From: Catenuloplanes indicus
Lineage (GTDB): Bacteria; Actinomycetota; Actinomycetes; Mycobacteriales; Micromonosporaceae
Length of the DNA: 64,000 nt
Reading direction: 5' to 3'
Assembly: GCF_030813715.1 (NCBI RefSeq)
Contig: NZ_JAUSUZ010000001.1
Coordinates: 434,001 to 498,000 of the forward strand
The position numbers and the translations under genes were made by a program. Shown piece after piece: positions 1-8,426 of this stretch (position 1 is the first letter of the stretch; every line of letters begins with the position of its first letter). The notes beneath the pieces are model-generated. The model was given only the letters and a program-made list of their open reading frames with translations, searched no databases and had not been told where the DNA came from.

Positions 1-49
1 CCATGTCGTAGTCGGCCGGCAGGGACAGCCGGTACTGCATGGCGATCAC
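1..49 (-). CDS. DUF4865-type protein, N-terminal fragment cut by window edge
   Basis: Only the first 16 codons are inside the window. The reading MIAMQYRLSLPADYDM resembles the usual beginning of DUF4865 proteins (an MQY...LPADYDM start recalled from the family). A good AAGGAG lies five bases before the GTG start at 49; the ATG at 40 is a weaker alternative because its spacing would be 14. Function is not known. It is divergent from the ThuA gene. Confidence 0.5.
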   Translation of the reverse strand, partial: MIAMQYRLSLPADYDM

Positions 50-177
50 AGGTGCTCCTTCTCGGTGCGCGGCGTGGACAGCACCGCGACGTTACCGGAG
101 TTTCGAGGTTGGCCCGCCCCGGATCGGGCATGCTGTAAGCGGACTGCCCGCATCGACGACGACAAGTGGGTGTTGCC

Positions 178-1464
178 ATGATCGGTCGAATCCTCGCGGT
201 CGCGCTGCTGTTGCCGGCACCGGCGCCGCTCCCGGACGACCCCTTCGACGTTCTGGTCTTCTCGAGAACGGCCGGCTTCCGGCACGATTCCATTCCGGCC
301 GGTGTGCAGGCGATCCGCGATCTCGGCGCGGCCGGCGGGTTCACGGTCACCGCCACCGAGGACCCGGGCGTGTTCACCGCCGCCCAGCTCGACCGCTACG
401 AGGCCGTGGTCTTCCTGAGCACCACCGGTGACGTACTCGACGCCGGACAGCAGACCGCGTTCGAGGAGTACATCCAGCGCGGGCGCGGCTACGTGGGCGT
501 GCACGCGGCCGCGGACACCGAGTACGACTGGCCGTTCTACGGCGAGCTGGTCGGTGCGTACTTCGCCTCGCACCCGCCGGTCCAGCCGGCCGTGGTCCGC
601 ACCGAGGACCGCGCGCACCCGGCCACCGCGCACCTGCCGCGGTCCTGGAACCGCACCGACGAGTGGTACGACTACCGCACCAACCCGCGCGACACCGCGC
701 ACGTGCTGTCCACGCTGGACGAGTCGACGTACACCGGTGGCCGGATGGGTGCGGACCACCCGATCGCCTGGTGCAAGACGCTCGCCGGCGGCCGGTCGTT
801 CTACACCGGTGGCGGCCACACGCCGGAGTCGTTCGCGGACCCCGCCTTCCGGCAGCACCTGCTCGGCGGCATCCGGTACGCGGCGGGCGAGGCACAGGCC
901 GACTGCCGCCCGGAAACCGGCTACACGGCGCTCTACGACGGCGCGACCACCGGCTGGTCCCAGGCCGGGCCGGGCTCGTTCACGAACACGGACGCCACGC
1001 TCACCTCGACCGGCGGGATGGGCCTGCTGTGGTACGAGGCGACACAGTTCACCCACTACTCGCTGAAGCTGGACTGGCGGATGTCCGGTGACGACAACAG
1101 CGGCGTGTTCATCGGCTTCCCGCCCTCGGACGACCCGTGGTCCGCCGTCGACAACGGCTACGAGATCCAGATCGACGCGACCGACGCCGCCGACCGCACC
1201 ACCGGCTCCGTCTACACGTTCCGCGCCGCGGACCAGGCCGCCCGCGACGCCGCGCTCAACCCGCCCGGCGAGTGGAACACGTTCGAGCTCCTGGTCGAGG
1301 GCGAGCACTTGCGGGTCCTCCTCAACGGCAGAACGATCAATGACTTCACCAACTCCGACCCGGCCCGATCGCTGGCCGGCCACATCGGCGTCCAGAACCA
1401 CGGCCCGGACGACACCGTCTCGTTCCGCAACATCCGGATCAAGGAGCTGTCCACGGGCTGCTGA
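178..1464 (+). CDS. Secreted ThuA-like / DUF1080 (3-keto-glycoside hydrolase-like) protein
   Basis: About 428 residues. An N-terminal hydrophobic stretch (MIGRILAVALLLPAPAP) looks like a signal peptide, so the protein is probably exported. Residues of about 15-235 match the ThuA fold (VLVFSRTAGFRHDSI start, GYVGVHAAADTEYDW, GRSFYTGGGHTPESF), a glutamine-amidotransferase-like domain linked to trehalose/disaccharide use. Residues of about 245-428 are a DUF1080 concanavalin-like domain (LYDGATTGW, DNSGVFIGFP, ending VSFRNIRIKEL), seen in 3-keto-disaccharide hydrolases. This two-domain order is common in actinobacterial secreted proteins. The GTG at 166 is an alternative start; ATG 178 is preferred because the signal peptide begins there. 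The substrate is not known. Confidence 0.8.
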   Translation: MIGRILAVALLLPAPAPLPDDPFDVLVFSRTAGFRHDSIPAGVQAIRDLGAAGGFTVTATEDPGVFTAAQLDRYEAVVFLSTTGDVLDAGQQTAFEEYIQRGRGYVGVHAAADTEYDWPFYGELVGAYFASHPPVQPAVVRTEDRAHPATAHLPRSWNRTDEWYDYRTNPRDTAHVLSTLDESTYTGGRMGADHPIAWCKTLAGGRSFYTGGGHTPESFADPAFRQHLLGGIRYAAGEAQADCRPETGYTALYDGATTGWSQAGPGSFTNTDATLTSTGGMGLLWYEATQFTHYSLKLDWRMSGDDNSGVFIGFPPSDDPWSAVDNGYEIQIDATDAADRTTGSVYTFRAADQAARDAALNPPGEWNTFELLVEGEHLRVLLNGRTINDFTNSDPARSLAGHIGVQNHGPDDTVSFRNIRIKELSTGC

Positions 1465-1483
1465 TCGGCGCGGCGTCGTCAGC

Positions 1484-2185
1484 TCACGGGCGCCCGCACG
1501 GCCGCAATCGCGCGCGACGTCCATCCGCGGCACGATCCGCAGCGCACCGAGCAGGCGCAGCACCGGCGTACGCCCGACCGTTGCGGCGATGCCGCGCATC
1601 ATCCCGAGCGTCGGCGACACGACCCGCGCACCGCTCGCGACCCCCTGCACCGGCACGTGCGTGATCACGTCCACGCCCGCGGCCGCCGCCCTGGCATGGG
1701 TCGCCGGGGTCACCGCGTGCGCGACCGTCAGCAGACCGCGCTCCCGGGCCGCGGCGACCAGCGCGGCCACCGTCTCGGCCGGCAGCCCCGCGGTGCCCGG
1801 CTGCCGCCGGTCCTCCACCGCGATCTTGATGTAGTCGGCGCCGTCCGCCACCCGCGCCGCCACCCAGCCGTCGGCGTCCTCCAGGCCGGCGACCGCCACG
1901 TGCGCCGGGTAGCCCATCCGCCGGATCGCCGCCGCGCCCGGAGCGACCGCCGGATGCACCGCGCTGAACAGGTCGCTCACCCAGGCGAGGTGCCGCAGCG
2001 GAAGCGTCACAGCCGGGCGTGGCGTCCCCATGTCCAGCGCGGTCGTCACGCCCCGGCGGGCCCGTACCCTCGCCGCCGGGGCCGTCGAGAACAGGGTGCA
2101 ACCGATCGGCTTCCGCACGCGCCGGCTCGCCGCGGCATCACCGTCGCGCCGGGGAACTCCAGCGCCACACGGGCCGGCGCCGCCG
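1484..2185 (-). pseudogene. Amidohydrolase (imidazolonepropionase-like) remnant
   Basis: Two frames on the minus strand give pieces of one amidohydrolase. Near 2130-2180 one frame reads VALEFPGATVMP, the usual strand before the HxH metal motif. A different frame then resumes at RRGVTTALDMGT and continues through DYIKIAVEDR and LLTVAHAVTP to GVDVITHVP. The stretch that should carry HxH is deleted and the frame changes across the gap. The C-terminal half (second metal His, catalytic Asp) is also missing, since similarity fades after MMRGIAATVGR. The gene cannot encode an active enzyme. Confidence 0.7.
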
Positions 2186-2209
2186 GCGGCGCCGGCCTGT
2201 GTGGACTGA

Positions 2210-3088
2210 TCAGGACATCCCGGTCAGGTCGGCGCAGGTGTGCTCGTCCGGCAGGAGCGGGCGCAGGTGGACGGTCCAGGTCTTGCCGGCGGACGTCCAC
2301 GGTGTGATCGCGGTGGCGTTCGCCGCGGCCGTGAGCACGTCGGCGGCGGCCTGGCCGGTCGCGGTCACGCAGCCGAGGTCGAGGCCGTCGCCGAGCGAGG
2401 TGCCGGGCAGCTCCGGGCCCGGCCAGGCGACCTCCGGCTGGTCCTTGATCGTCCCGTCTGCCTGCCAGGGGCCGGCCACCGCGGCGATCTCGGTGGGCCG
2501 GTACGGTGCCTCGGTACCGGCCCGGCCCGCGCCGAGCGTGGCGGGCAGGTCCTGCAGCGCGGTGATCAGCTCGGTCAGCAGTTGCCGGTCGCGGACCTGC
2601 TCCGCGGTCAGGCCGGTGTCGGCGCCGGCGGCCTCGGACAGCGCGTACGCCTCGGTGACCTGCAGCCCTTCCTCGGTCAGCAGCGTGAAACGGGTGGTCG
2701 GCACGTCAGTGACGCCGGGGCGGCCCAGGTCCACGCCGTTCTGCACACCGGCGGAGCGGGCGCGCTCGACGAGCTGCGTGACGTCCTCCGGCGCGATCTG
2801 GCGGACCAGGACGTTCGGCAGCGCCTTGCCCGGGTACTGAAGCGTGACCGGGCCCTCGGTGATCACCCGGCCGTCCGCGTACACGCTGATCATCGGCAGC
2901 CGGGTGGCGACCGTGGCCGGTGTGACGAAACCACCGGTGTAGTCGACGCGCAGCACCAGCGTGCCGGGTGGCGCGGCGGAGGGCGCGGGGGCCGCGGGTT
3001 CCCCGGCGCCGCCCGCGTTCGCGCAGGCGGCGGTGAACAGGAGCGCGGCGGTCAGCAGCAGCGCGGCGGGACGGGCGTGAGTCAGCAT
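2210..3088 (-). CDS. Hypothetical secreted lipoprotein
   Basis: About 292 residues. The start MLTHARPAALLLTAALLFTAAC has a type II signal peptide with a TAAC lipobox, so the mature protein should be anchored to the outer face of the membrane. A short Ala/Pro linker follows, then a soluble domain beginning TLVLRVDYTGG with no family I can name. It ends CVTATGQAAADVL...TWTVHLRPLLPDEHTCADL. Three cysteines remain besides the lipid-bearing one. It starts 40 bases after the AraC-type gene on the same strand, so the two could be co-transcribed. Role unknown. Confidence 0.75.
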   Translation of the reverse strand: MLTHARPAALLLTAALLFTAACANAGGAGEPAAPAPSAAPPGTLVLRVDYTGGFVTPATVATRLPMISVYADGRVITEGPVTLQYPGKALPNVLVRQIAPEDVTQLVERARSAGVQNGVDLGRPGVTDVPTTRFTLLTEEGLQVTEAYALSEAAGADTGLTAEQVRDRQLLTELITALQDLPATLGAGRAGTEAPYRPTEIAAVAGPWQADGTIKDQPEVAWPGPELPGTSLGDGLDLGCVTATGQAAADVLTAAANATAITPWTSAGKTWTVHLRPLLPDEHTCADLTGMS

Positions 3089-3128
3089 GCCCGGTACGAC
3101 GACGCGGACCCCGGCACCGGTTCCACGA

Positions 3129-4013
3129 TCATGATCTTTCCTGTTTCCCCGGCCGCCCGGCGCGGCGGAACGCGCCCGGCGCCATGCCGTACTCCCGGCG
3201 GAACGCACCGGCCAGCGCGGACTCGGTGGCGTACCCGGCGCGGCGGGCGACCGTGGCGAGCGGCGCGTCGGTCTCGCGGAGCAGCCGGGCCGCGTGCCGG
3301 AGACGGTGGGCCAGCAGGTACGCCGCGGGCGGGCGGCCGAGCGCGGCGGTGAACCGGCGGGTGAACGTGGCCCGGGACATGCCCGCGGCCCGGCTCAGGT
3401 CTCGCACCGTCCAGCGGTGGTCCGGATCGGCGTCGATCGCGCGGACGGCCGCGGTGATCGCCGGATCCGCCGGCACCGGCCACGCCGCCGTCGCCAGCCA
3501 TCGGCGCAACGCGTCGGCGATCATCAGGTCCAGCAGCGCGTGCCGTTCCGCGTCGACGATCGGCCCGGCCGCGTGCCGCGCGTCGAGCAGCGCCACGACC
3601 GCGCCGGGCGGTCCGCCCGCTCGCACCACGATCGGGTCCGGCAGCGCGGCCAGGAACGGGTGCACGTGCTGCCCCGGCCGCAGCCGGTAAGCGCCGCAGA
3701 GGAACTCCGCGTCCGCGGGGCCGGGCGCGGGCTCCGCCGTGCCGAGTGCGACCGGCACCAGCCCACGCATCGGCCGGGGCGCCGAGGCGAGCCCGTGATC
3801 CGCGCCGGACGTGATCAGCACGACGTCGCCCGGCGCCAGCGCGACCGGCGCCCGCTCCGCGGACAGCAGCCAGGCGGTGCCGTGCAACAGCACGTGGAAG
3901 CCGCTGCCGGTCAGGCCCGCGTAGCCCAGGCCCCACGCGCCCGACTGCCGGAACCGGCGCACCGTGCCGCGGCCCACCCGCAGCGTGGAGATCGCCTGGC
4001 TGATCGGGTCCAC
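3129..4013 (-). CDS. AraC family transcriptional regulator (Cupin_6 + HTH)
   Basis: About 295 residues. The N-terminal half is a cupin-like sensor domain of the AraC_binding type (GFHVLLHGTAWLL, LAPGDVVLIT, FLCGAYRL). The C-terminal half is the double helix-turn-helix (WTVRDLSRAAGMSRATFTRRFTAALG; APLATVARRAGYATESALAGAFRREYG). I prefer the GTG start at 4013 (VDPISQAI) over ATGs at 4037 and 4058, because those two ATGs lie inside an 11-bp direct repeat that looks like the binding site of this protein. It is divergent from the flavoprotein at 4094, its likely target. This type of pair is common for regulators of small redox genes; the ligand is unknown. Confidence 0.85.
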   Translation of the reverse strand: MDPISQAISTLRVGRGTVRRFRQSGAWGLGYAGLTGSGFHVLLHGTAWLLSAERAPVALAPGDVVLITSGADHGLASAPRPMRGLVPVALGTAEPAPGPADAEFLCGAYRLRPGQHVHPFLAALPDPIVVRAGGPPGAVVALLDARHAAGPIVDAERHALLDLMIADALRRWLATAAWPVPADPAITAAVRAIDADPDHRWTVRDLSRAAGMSRATFTRRFTAALGRPPAAYLLAHRLRHAARLLRETDAPLATVARRAGYATESALAGAFRREYGMAPGAFRRAGRPGKQERS

Positions 4014-4030
4014 CGGCACGATGCTACCGA

Positions 4031-4062
4031 CGCGCATGTTCGTGCGACGCCCGCGCATGTTC
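4031..4062. promoter_or_regulatory. AraC-type direct repeat, 21-bp period
   Basis: CGCGCATGTTC occurs at 4031-4041 and again, identically, at 4052-4062. The period of 21 bp (two helical turns) is the classical arrangement for AraC-type half-sites. The repeat lies between the divergent AraC gene and the flavoprotein gene, about 30 bases before the latter's start. Assignment to this regulator is inference from position and spacing. Confidence 0.55.
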
Positions 4063-4093
4063 CCGGCGCCCGGAACACGGTTGGCTGACCGGC

Positions 4094-5005
4094 ATGAAGG
4101 ACTGCATCGTCATCGGCGGCGGCGCGGCCGGGCTCAGCGCCGGCCTGACCCTCGGCCGCGCCCGCCGCAGCACCCTGGTCGTCGACGCCGGACGCCAGAG
4201 CAACCTGGCCGCCTCCGGCCTCGGCGGCCTGCTCGGCCACGACGGCCGGCCGCCCGCCGCGTACTACGCCGCCGCCCGCGCCGAACTGGCCGCGTACCCG
4301 TCGGCCGAGGTTCTCCACGGCGACGTCACCGGAGCGGAACGGCACGACGACGGTACGTTCGAGGTGCCGCTCCCCGGCGGACGCCGCGAGCGGGCACGCG
4401 CGCTCGTGCTCGCGCCCGGCATGGACTACCGCTACCCGCCGCTGCCCGGCCTGGCCGAACGGTGGGGCGGCGACGTGTTCCACTGCCCGTTCTGCCACGG
4501 CTGGGAGACGCGCGACCGGCCCACGGCCGTGCTGGCGTCCGGCCCGGTCGGCGTGCACGGCGCGCTGAACCTGCGCGCCTGGACCGACGACGTCACGCTG
4601 CTGACCAACGGCGTCGCGCTGTCCGGCACGGAGCGGGACCGGCTGGCCGCCGGCCGGGTCCGCTGGGACGAGCGCCCGGTCGCCGCGCTCACCGGCGACG
4701 GCCCCCGGCTGGGCGCGGTCACGTTCACCGGCGGCGGCGAACTCGCCGTGACCGCGCTGCTGGTCAAGGCGTTCCTGCACCAGCGGTCGACGCTGGCCCG
4801 GGACCTCGGCGCCACGGTCACCTGGTCCCACGACCACCTCGGCGTGGAGGCGATCACCGTCGACCCGATGTGCCGCACCGGCATCCCCGGGCTGTTCGCG
4901 GCCGGCGACGCGGCCACGTCCGTCCCGCCGTCCGCAGCCGCCGCGGTCGCCTCCGGCCACCTGGCGGGCGCGAGCGCCGCCGTGTACCTGTCGGCCGGGT
5001 ACTGA
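4094..5005 (+). CDS. NAD(P)/FAD-dependent oxidoreductase, thioredoxin reductase-like
   Basis: 303 residues, the usual size of a low-molecular-weight thioredoxin reductase. It has the FAD dinucleotide motif GGGAAGLSAGL at about residues 8-18, a redox-type CPFC motif (HCPFCHGWETRD, near residue 135), and the C-terminal FAD motif GIPGLFAAGDAAT. The part before CPFC is the FAD domain and the middle part the NADP domain. Many actinobacterial relatives act as ferredoxin-independent disulfide reductases or partners of small redox proteins; no thioredoxin gene is adjacent, so the partner is unknown. No convincing ribosome site is seen before ATG 4094. Probably controlled by the divergent AraC-type protein. 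Confidence 0.88.
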   Translation: MKDCIVIGGGAAGLSAGLTLGRARRSTLVVDAGRQSNLAASGLGGLLGHDGRPPAAYYAAARAELAAYPSAEVLHGDVTGAERHDDGTFEVPLPGGRRERARALVLAPGMDYRYPPLPGLAERWGGDVFHCPFCHGWETRDRPTAVLASGPVGVHGALNLRAWTDDVTLLTNGVALSGTERDRLAAGRVRWDERPVAALTGDGPRLGAVTFTGGGELAVTALLVKAFLHQRSTLARDLGATVTWSHDHLGVEAITVDPMCRTGIPGLFAAGDAATSVPPSAAAAVASGHLAGASAAVYLSAGY

Positions 5006-5052
5006 CCGCGGGCACTGCGAGGGCGTACCGCCCCCGCAGTGTCCGCGGTCAG
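5002..5052. terminator. Long bidirectional terminator hairpin
   Basis: Bases 5002-5024 pair with 5030-5052, giving 22 base pairs (one of them G-U), with one A/C mismatch and a five-base loop. The outer arm begins CTGACCGCGG. The stop codons of the two convergent genes (flavoprotein at 5003-5005 and the minus-strand remnant at 5049-5051) both lie inside the stem. Confidence 0.7.
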
Positions 5053-5461
5053 GAGGCGTAGGTCTCCGGTTCGGCCGCGGACGGCGTGCCGGTCACGCCG
5101 GTGACGGTCAGCTTCTTGAGCGGCGTGGTGGGGAACGAGATCGGGCCGGCGCCGGTGCCGGACCTCAGGACCGCGCCGGTGTCGCCGTCGAGCGGCTGCC
5201 GATCGTCCCGGTCGCGCCCGGCTTGATCCGGACACCGGAGACCGTGGTCGCGGTGCTCCACTCGGCCAGGACGCTGCCGGTGACGCCGTTCGGCGACCAC
5301 GGCGTGGCGGCGTTACCGTCGCGGACGTTGCCGTAGCTGGTGCCGCTCCGGGTCGCGGCCGCGTCCGGCGACGGCAGACCGGCCAGGACCGCGTCCGCGA
5401 TGCCCGCCACCCCGGTCGTGACCGGCACCGCGTGGAGCCGCGTGGCGTCTCGGCGTTTCAC
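5049..5461 (-). pseudogene. Frameshifted C-terminal remnant of a secreted discoidin-type carbohydrate-active protein
   Basis: One minus frame reads SYGNVRDGNAATPWSPNG and WSTATTVSGVRIKPGATGTIG, typical of an F5/8 C (discoidin) module. Near 5190-5197 one base is lost or gained. The neighbouring frame then continues as LDGDTGAVL and ends LKKLTVTGVTGTPSAAEPETYAS at a normal stop. The joined text is a plausible C-terminus of a polysaccharide lyase or hydrolase. The catalytic part and any start are absent. The exact parent family cannot be told. Confidence 0.6.
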
Positions 5462-5551
5462 GGGAAGCCTCGTTCTCGTTCGGGTGCGAAGCCGTGGGCG
5501 CGGCTTCCGCTACCTGCGCCGTGCGACGCCGGCCCCAGGAAGGCGTTGATC

Positions 5552-5725
5552 ATGCCGCAAGGCGCGTCACCCATTCCCGAAGAACCCCACAACCTCTTCA
5601 CGGGTACGGACTCACCTCCGCCGGCCCGCTCCGAAACCGACGCGGCCGGTGTCCACCCCACGGATGTCCACGCCGTGGCCGGCAGCCGGCCGGGTGCCGG
5701 CCGATCACGGCGGGCCGCACGGTGA
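5552..5725 (+). CDS. Possible small ORF in the 5462-5759 gap (57 aa)
   Basis: An ATG at 5552 follows AGGAAGG by about nine bases and opens a 57-codon frame (MPQGASPIPEEPHNLF...). It has no recognisable domain, signal or membrane segment and ends in an Arg-rich tail typical of chance GC-rich reading. The remainder of the gap holds only a small GAAGCCG/CGGCTTC hairpin near 5490-5512. I see no stronger gene here. Confidence 0.2.
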   Translation: MPQGASPIPEEPHNLFTGTDSPPPARSETDAAGVHPTDVHAVAGSRPGAGRSRRAAR

Positions 5726-5759
5726 CGGCCCCGTGGACCGGTCACGTAAGGTGATCTTC

Positions 5760-7397
5760 GTGGCACCGAGATGGCCGGAGAGCGCGACCTGGGTCGTCGT
5801 CCCGACGTCGGCGACGGCCGACTGGGCGCTGGCCGCGGCGGTACTGGCCGCGGCCTCGTCCGGGCGGGTCGCGGTGATCGCCGTGGGTGTCACCGGTCCG
5901 CCACCGGAACCACTGCTGGCACACGTCGCCGCCTGGGGCGAACTGCACGACGGCGCCACCGAGCCACTCCGGCTGGCGGACGCGCTGCGGGTGACGGACG
6001 CGTTCACCGGCACGCACGACCTGGTGCTGATCGTCGGCGCAGCCGGGCTGACCGCACCGGCCGGACGGCTCGGCTGGACCACGGCCGACCTGGCCGCGGC
6101 GCTCGGCGCACCGGGCGTGGTGGTCGTCGGCGACGATCCGCGCGGCGTGAACTACACGACCGTCGAGGCGCTGGAGTCCCGCGGCCTGGCATCGGCGCTG
6201 GTCACGATCGGCACGGCACCGGCACGGCTACCGGCGGCACCGGCCGGGCGGATCCCGGCAGGTCTGCGCGCCCTGGACCCGGAGACCGCACGCGGCTTCC
6301 TCGACGCGCACCTGCGGTCCGGTCCCGCCCTCCCCCGGCCCACCGCCGGACACTCCGGCGCCGCACGGCCCGAAGCCGGGAACCCCGGCTCGGCGCCACG
6401 GTCCGCCTCCGCACGGCCCGGCGCCGGCCGGTCCGGTCGCGAGGACGCGGTGCCGGCACGGGGCGCACCGGCGCCGTGGCCCGAGCGTGGACAGTGGATG
6501 GTGCTACCGGTTCCGGCCGGCGTGGACTGGGAACCGGCGATCACCGCGCTCGCGGCGGCGTCCACCGCCCGGGTCGCGGTCGTGGCGATCGGCGTCGCCG
6601 GCCCGCCCGCCGCGCGCCCGGCCGCGCACCTGGCCACCTGGATCGGCCTGCGCGAGGGCCGGCAGCAGCCGCTGCGCCGGGCGGACGCGGTCCGGGTGTC
6701 CGACGCGCTCGCCCGCACCCATGGGGTGGTCCTCGTCGTCGGCGCGGCCGAACCGGCCGGCTGGCCCCTCACCGACCTCGCCACCGCGCTCGGCGCCCCA
6801 GTCGTCCTGGTCACCGCCGACCCGCCCGCCACCGCCACCGGTGCGGTCACCCCTGAACCTCCCGGCGCCGCGGCCGGCGCGGTCACGGCCGAGGCGGCCG
6901 CCACGACCGCCGCCGCGGTCGCCGGGGAGCAGCCCGCCCGTGCCGCGGCCGACGAATCCGGCGCCGGTCCGGCCGATGACCGGCTCGCGGCCGTTCGGCG
7001 CGCGATCGAGGAGCACGGGCTGGCCTCGGCGGTCATCGCCGTCGGCGACGTCGTGCTCGCCGAGCCACCCGCCGGGCGGGTCCCGGCCGATGCCGGTGAC
7101 CTGACCGCCGAGGCCGCGCGTGACCTGCTGCATCCCATGCTGCACGCGACGCGGGCGGCCGTACCGCCGCCGGTGCCGGTCCGGCGGCGCCGCCCGGCCG
7201 CGCCCCGGACGGCCGCGCCCCGGACGGCCGCGGCCCGGACGGCCCGGCCCGCCGCGCCGCCGGGAACCCGGGCCACCGGCACCCGGATCGTCCTGATGCT
7301 GATCTCGATCTTCGTGGTCATGTCGCTGAGCGTCGTCGGGCTGGCCTTCTGCAACCGGACGGTGGCACCGGAGAGCGGCGCCGCGTCCGGCCGCTGA
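5760..7397 (+). CDS. Tail-anchored protein with two P-loop-less BioD/AAA_26-like halves
   Basis: 545 residues. Two similar halves (about 1-190 and 240-480) each follow the order of dethiobiotin synthetase: a first strand (WVVVPTSATADW; QWMVLPVPAGVDW), a second strand (RVAVIAVGVTGPP; RVAVVAIGVAGPP), then HDLVLIVGAAG...GWTTADLAAALGAPGVVVVG and HGVVLVVGAAE...WPLTDLATALGAPVVLVT. In true BioD the first loop is a GxxxxGKT P-loop. Here both copies lack glycine-rich and lysine residues, so ATP binding in the usual way is unlikely. The halves are joined by a low-complexity Ala/Pro/Arg linker. The C-terminus has an RTAAPRT-type repeat and one membrane helix (RIVLMLISIFVVMSLSVVGL, about 510-530) with a short tail. 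Start GTG 5760 follows AAGG by eight bases; GTG 5751 is possible. The family comparison is from memory of motifs. Function unknown. Confidence 0.7.
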   Translation: MAPRWPESATWVVVPTSATADWALAAAVLAAASSGRVAVIAVGVTGPPPEPLLAHVAAWGELHDGATEPLRLADALRVTDAFTGTHDLVLIVGAAGLTAPAGRLGWTTADLAAALGAPGVVVVGDDPRGVNYTTVEALESRGLASALVTIGTAPARLPAAPAGRIPAGLRALDPETARGFLDAHLRSGPALPRPTAGHSGAARPEAGNPGSAPRSASARPGAGRSGREDAVPARGAPAPWPERGQWMVLPVPAGVDWEPAITALAAASTARVAVVAIGVAGPPAARPAAHLATWIGLREGRQQPLRRADAVRVSDALARTHGVVLVVGAAEPAGWPLTDLATALGAPVVLVTADPPATATGAVTPEPPGAAAGAVTAEAAATTAAAVAGEQPARAAADESGAGPADDRLAAVRRAIEEHGLASAVIAVGDVVLAEPPAGRVPADAGDLTAEAARDLLHPMLHATRAAVPPPVPVRRRRPAAPRTAAPRTAAARTARPAAPPGTRATGTRIVLMLISIFVVMSLSVVGLAFCNRTVAPESGAASGR

Positions 7398-7399
7398 CC

Positions 7400-7723
7400 G
7401 GACGGCCCGCCGTGCCGCCGGGCACCTCACGCGGGACCGGTGTCCGCACCCGGTCCCGGAACACCGCGGCCAGTTCCGTGCCGTACGTGTCGCGGCCGTC
7501 CACGAGCACGCCGGGCAGCAGATCGCCGAACACGTTGACCTCGGCGACCGCGTGCCGGGACCAGCCGGGGGCGAACATCAGGTCGACGCCGGCGTGCACC
7601 GGCCTCGATCTCCGGCACGGCGCCCTGCCGGGCCGGATCGTAGTCGAGCGTGTCGATGACCACCCGGCTGCGCCGCTGCGCGGCCGGGACCTGCCGGTAC
7701 GCGCGGACCGGGATGCTCACCAC
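7400..7723 (-). pseudogene. Frameshifted C-terminal remnant, STM4014/ATP-grasp-like
   Basis: The minus strand gives VPAAQRRSRVVIDTLDYDP in one frame up to about 7600. In a second frame it continues HAGVDLMFAPGWSRHAVAEVNVFGDLLPG and GRDTYGTELAAVF. The EVN.FGDLLPG text is like the ATP-grasp C-terminus of STM4014-family proteins (from memory). The N-terminal two thirds are missing and the frame breaks near 7600, so this is a gene fragment. Confidence 0.5.
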
Positions 7724-7794
7724 CGCGATGTCGCCGGTGGCCGCGGCCTCCCCCGACGTCCGCCGCCCGGGCCCGCGGCCCGAGCGCGGAGGCC

Positions 7795-8352
7795 AGCTCG
7801 CACGCCGAGCTGCTGCTGCGGACGCTGCCGCCGGTGATGCTGGTCCGCACCTCGGACGACCGCGACCGGCTGCGCCGGTGCATCGACCTGGTGATGGAGG
7901 AGTTCCGCGCGGCCCGGCCGGGCGCCGATCTGATGGTGCAGCAGCTCGCGCACATGATGCTGATCCACGCTTTGCGTCTCTATCTGTCCGCGCCCGCCGG
8001 CGACCACACCGGCTGGTTCGCCGCGCTCGCCGACCCGCGGCTCAGCGGCGCGCTCACCGCGATGCACGCGGACCCGGCCCGCGCCTGGACCGTGCGCGAC
8101 CTGGCCGCGCTGACCGGCATGTCCCGCACGGTGTTCGCCGCCCGGTTCCGCGCCCGCACCGGCGAGACCCCGATCGCCTACCTGACCCGCTGGCGGATGA
8201 TGCTCGCCGCCGAACGCCTCCGCACCGGCGACGACACGCTGTCCCGGATCGCCGGCGCGCTCGGATACGACTCCCAGCCCGCGTTCAACACCGCGTTCAA
8301 GCGGGTGATGGGCATGCCACCCCGACGGTACGCCCGGTCCGTCCCGGTCTGA
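7795..8352 (+). pseudogene. 5'-truncated AraC family regulator
   Basis: From about 7795 the plus frame reads AELLLRTLPPVMLVRT, which is the inner part of a Cupin_6/AraC sensor domain. It continues into an intact C-terminal double HTH (WTVRDLAALTGMSRTVFAARF; DTLSRIAGALGYDSQPAFNTAFKRVMG). The first ~110 residues expected for the family are absent, and upstream codons read as unrelated Pro/Arg-rich text. GTG 7834 could start a 172-residue DNA-binding protein, but no ribosome site precedes it. The cut end abuts the broken STM4014-like gene, so one deletion may have joined two damaged genes. Confidence 0.6.
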
Positions 8353-8384
8353 GCGACCGGCCCGCGCGCCGCCGGCCGGCCACG

Positions 8385-8390
8385 TAGGAT
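8385..8390 (+). promoter_or_regulatory. -10 element TAGGAT for the UvrA-like gene
   Basis: TAGGAT is a good actinobacterial -10 box, 36 bases before the ATG at 8427. No clear -35 is seen in the GC-rich sequence before it. Confidence 0.4.
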
Positions 8391-8426
8391 CGTTCCGCTC
8401 CGCCGATCGATCGCCCGGGGGTGCAC

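Noticed and set aside
46-1480. Minus-strand frame continuing from the amidohydrolase remnant through the ThuA gene
   Set aside because: Similarity to amidohydrolases ends near 1500; beyond that it is antisense read-through.
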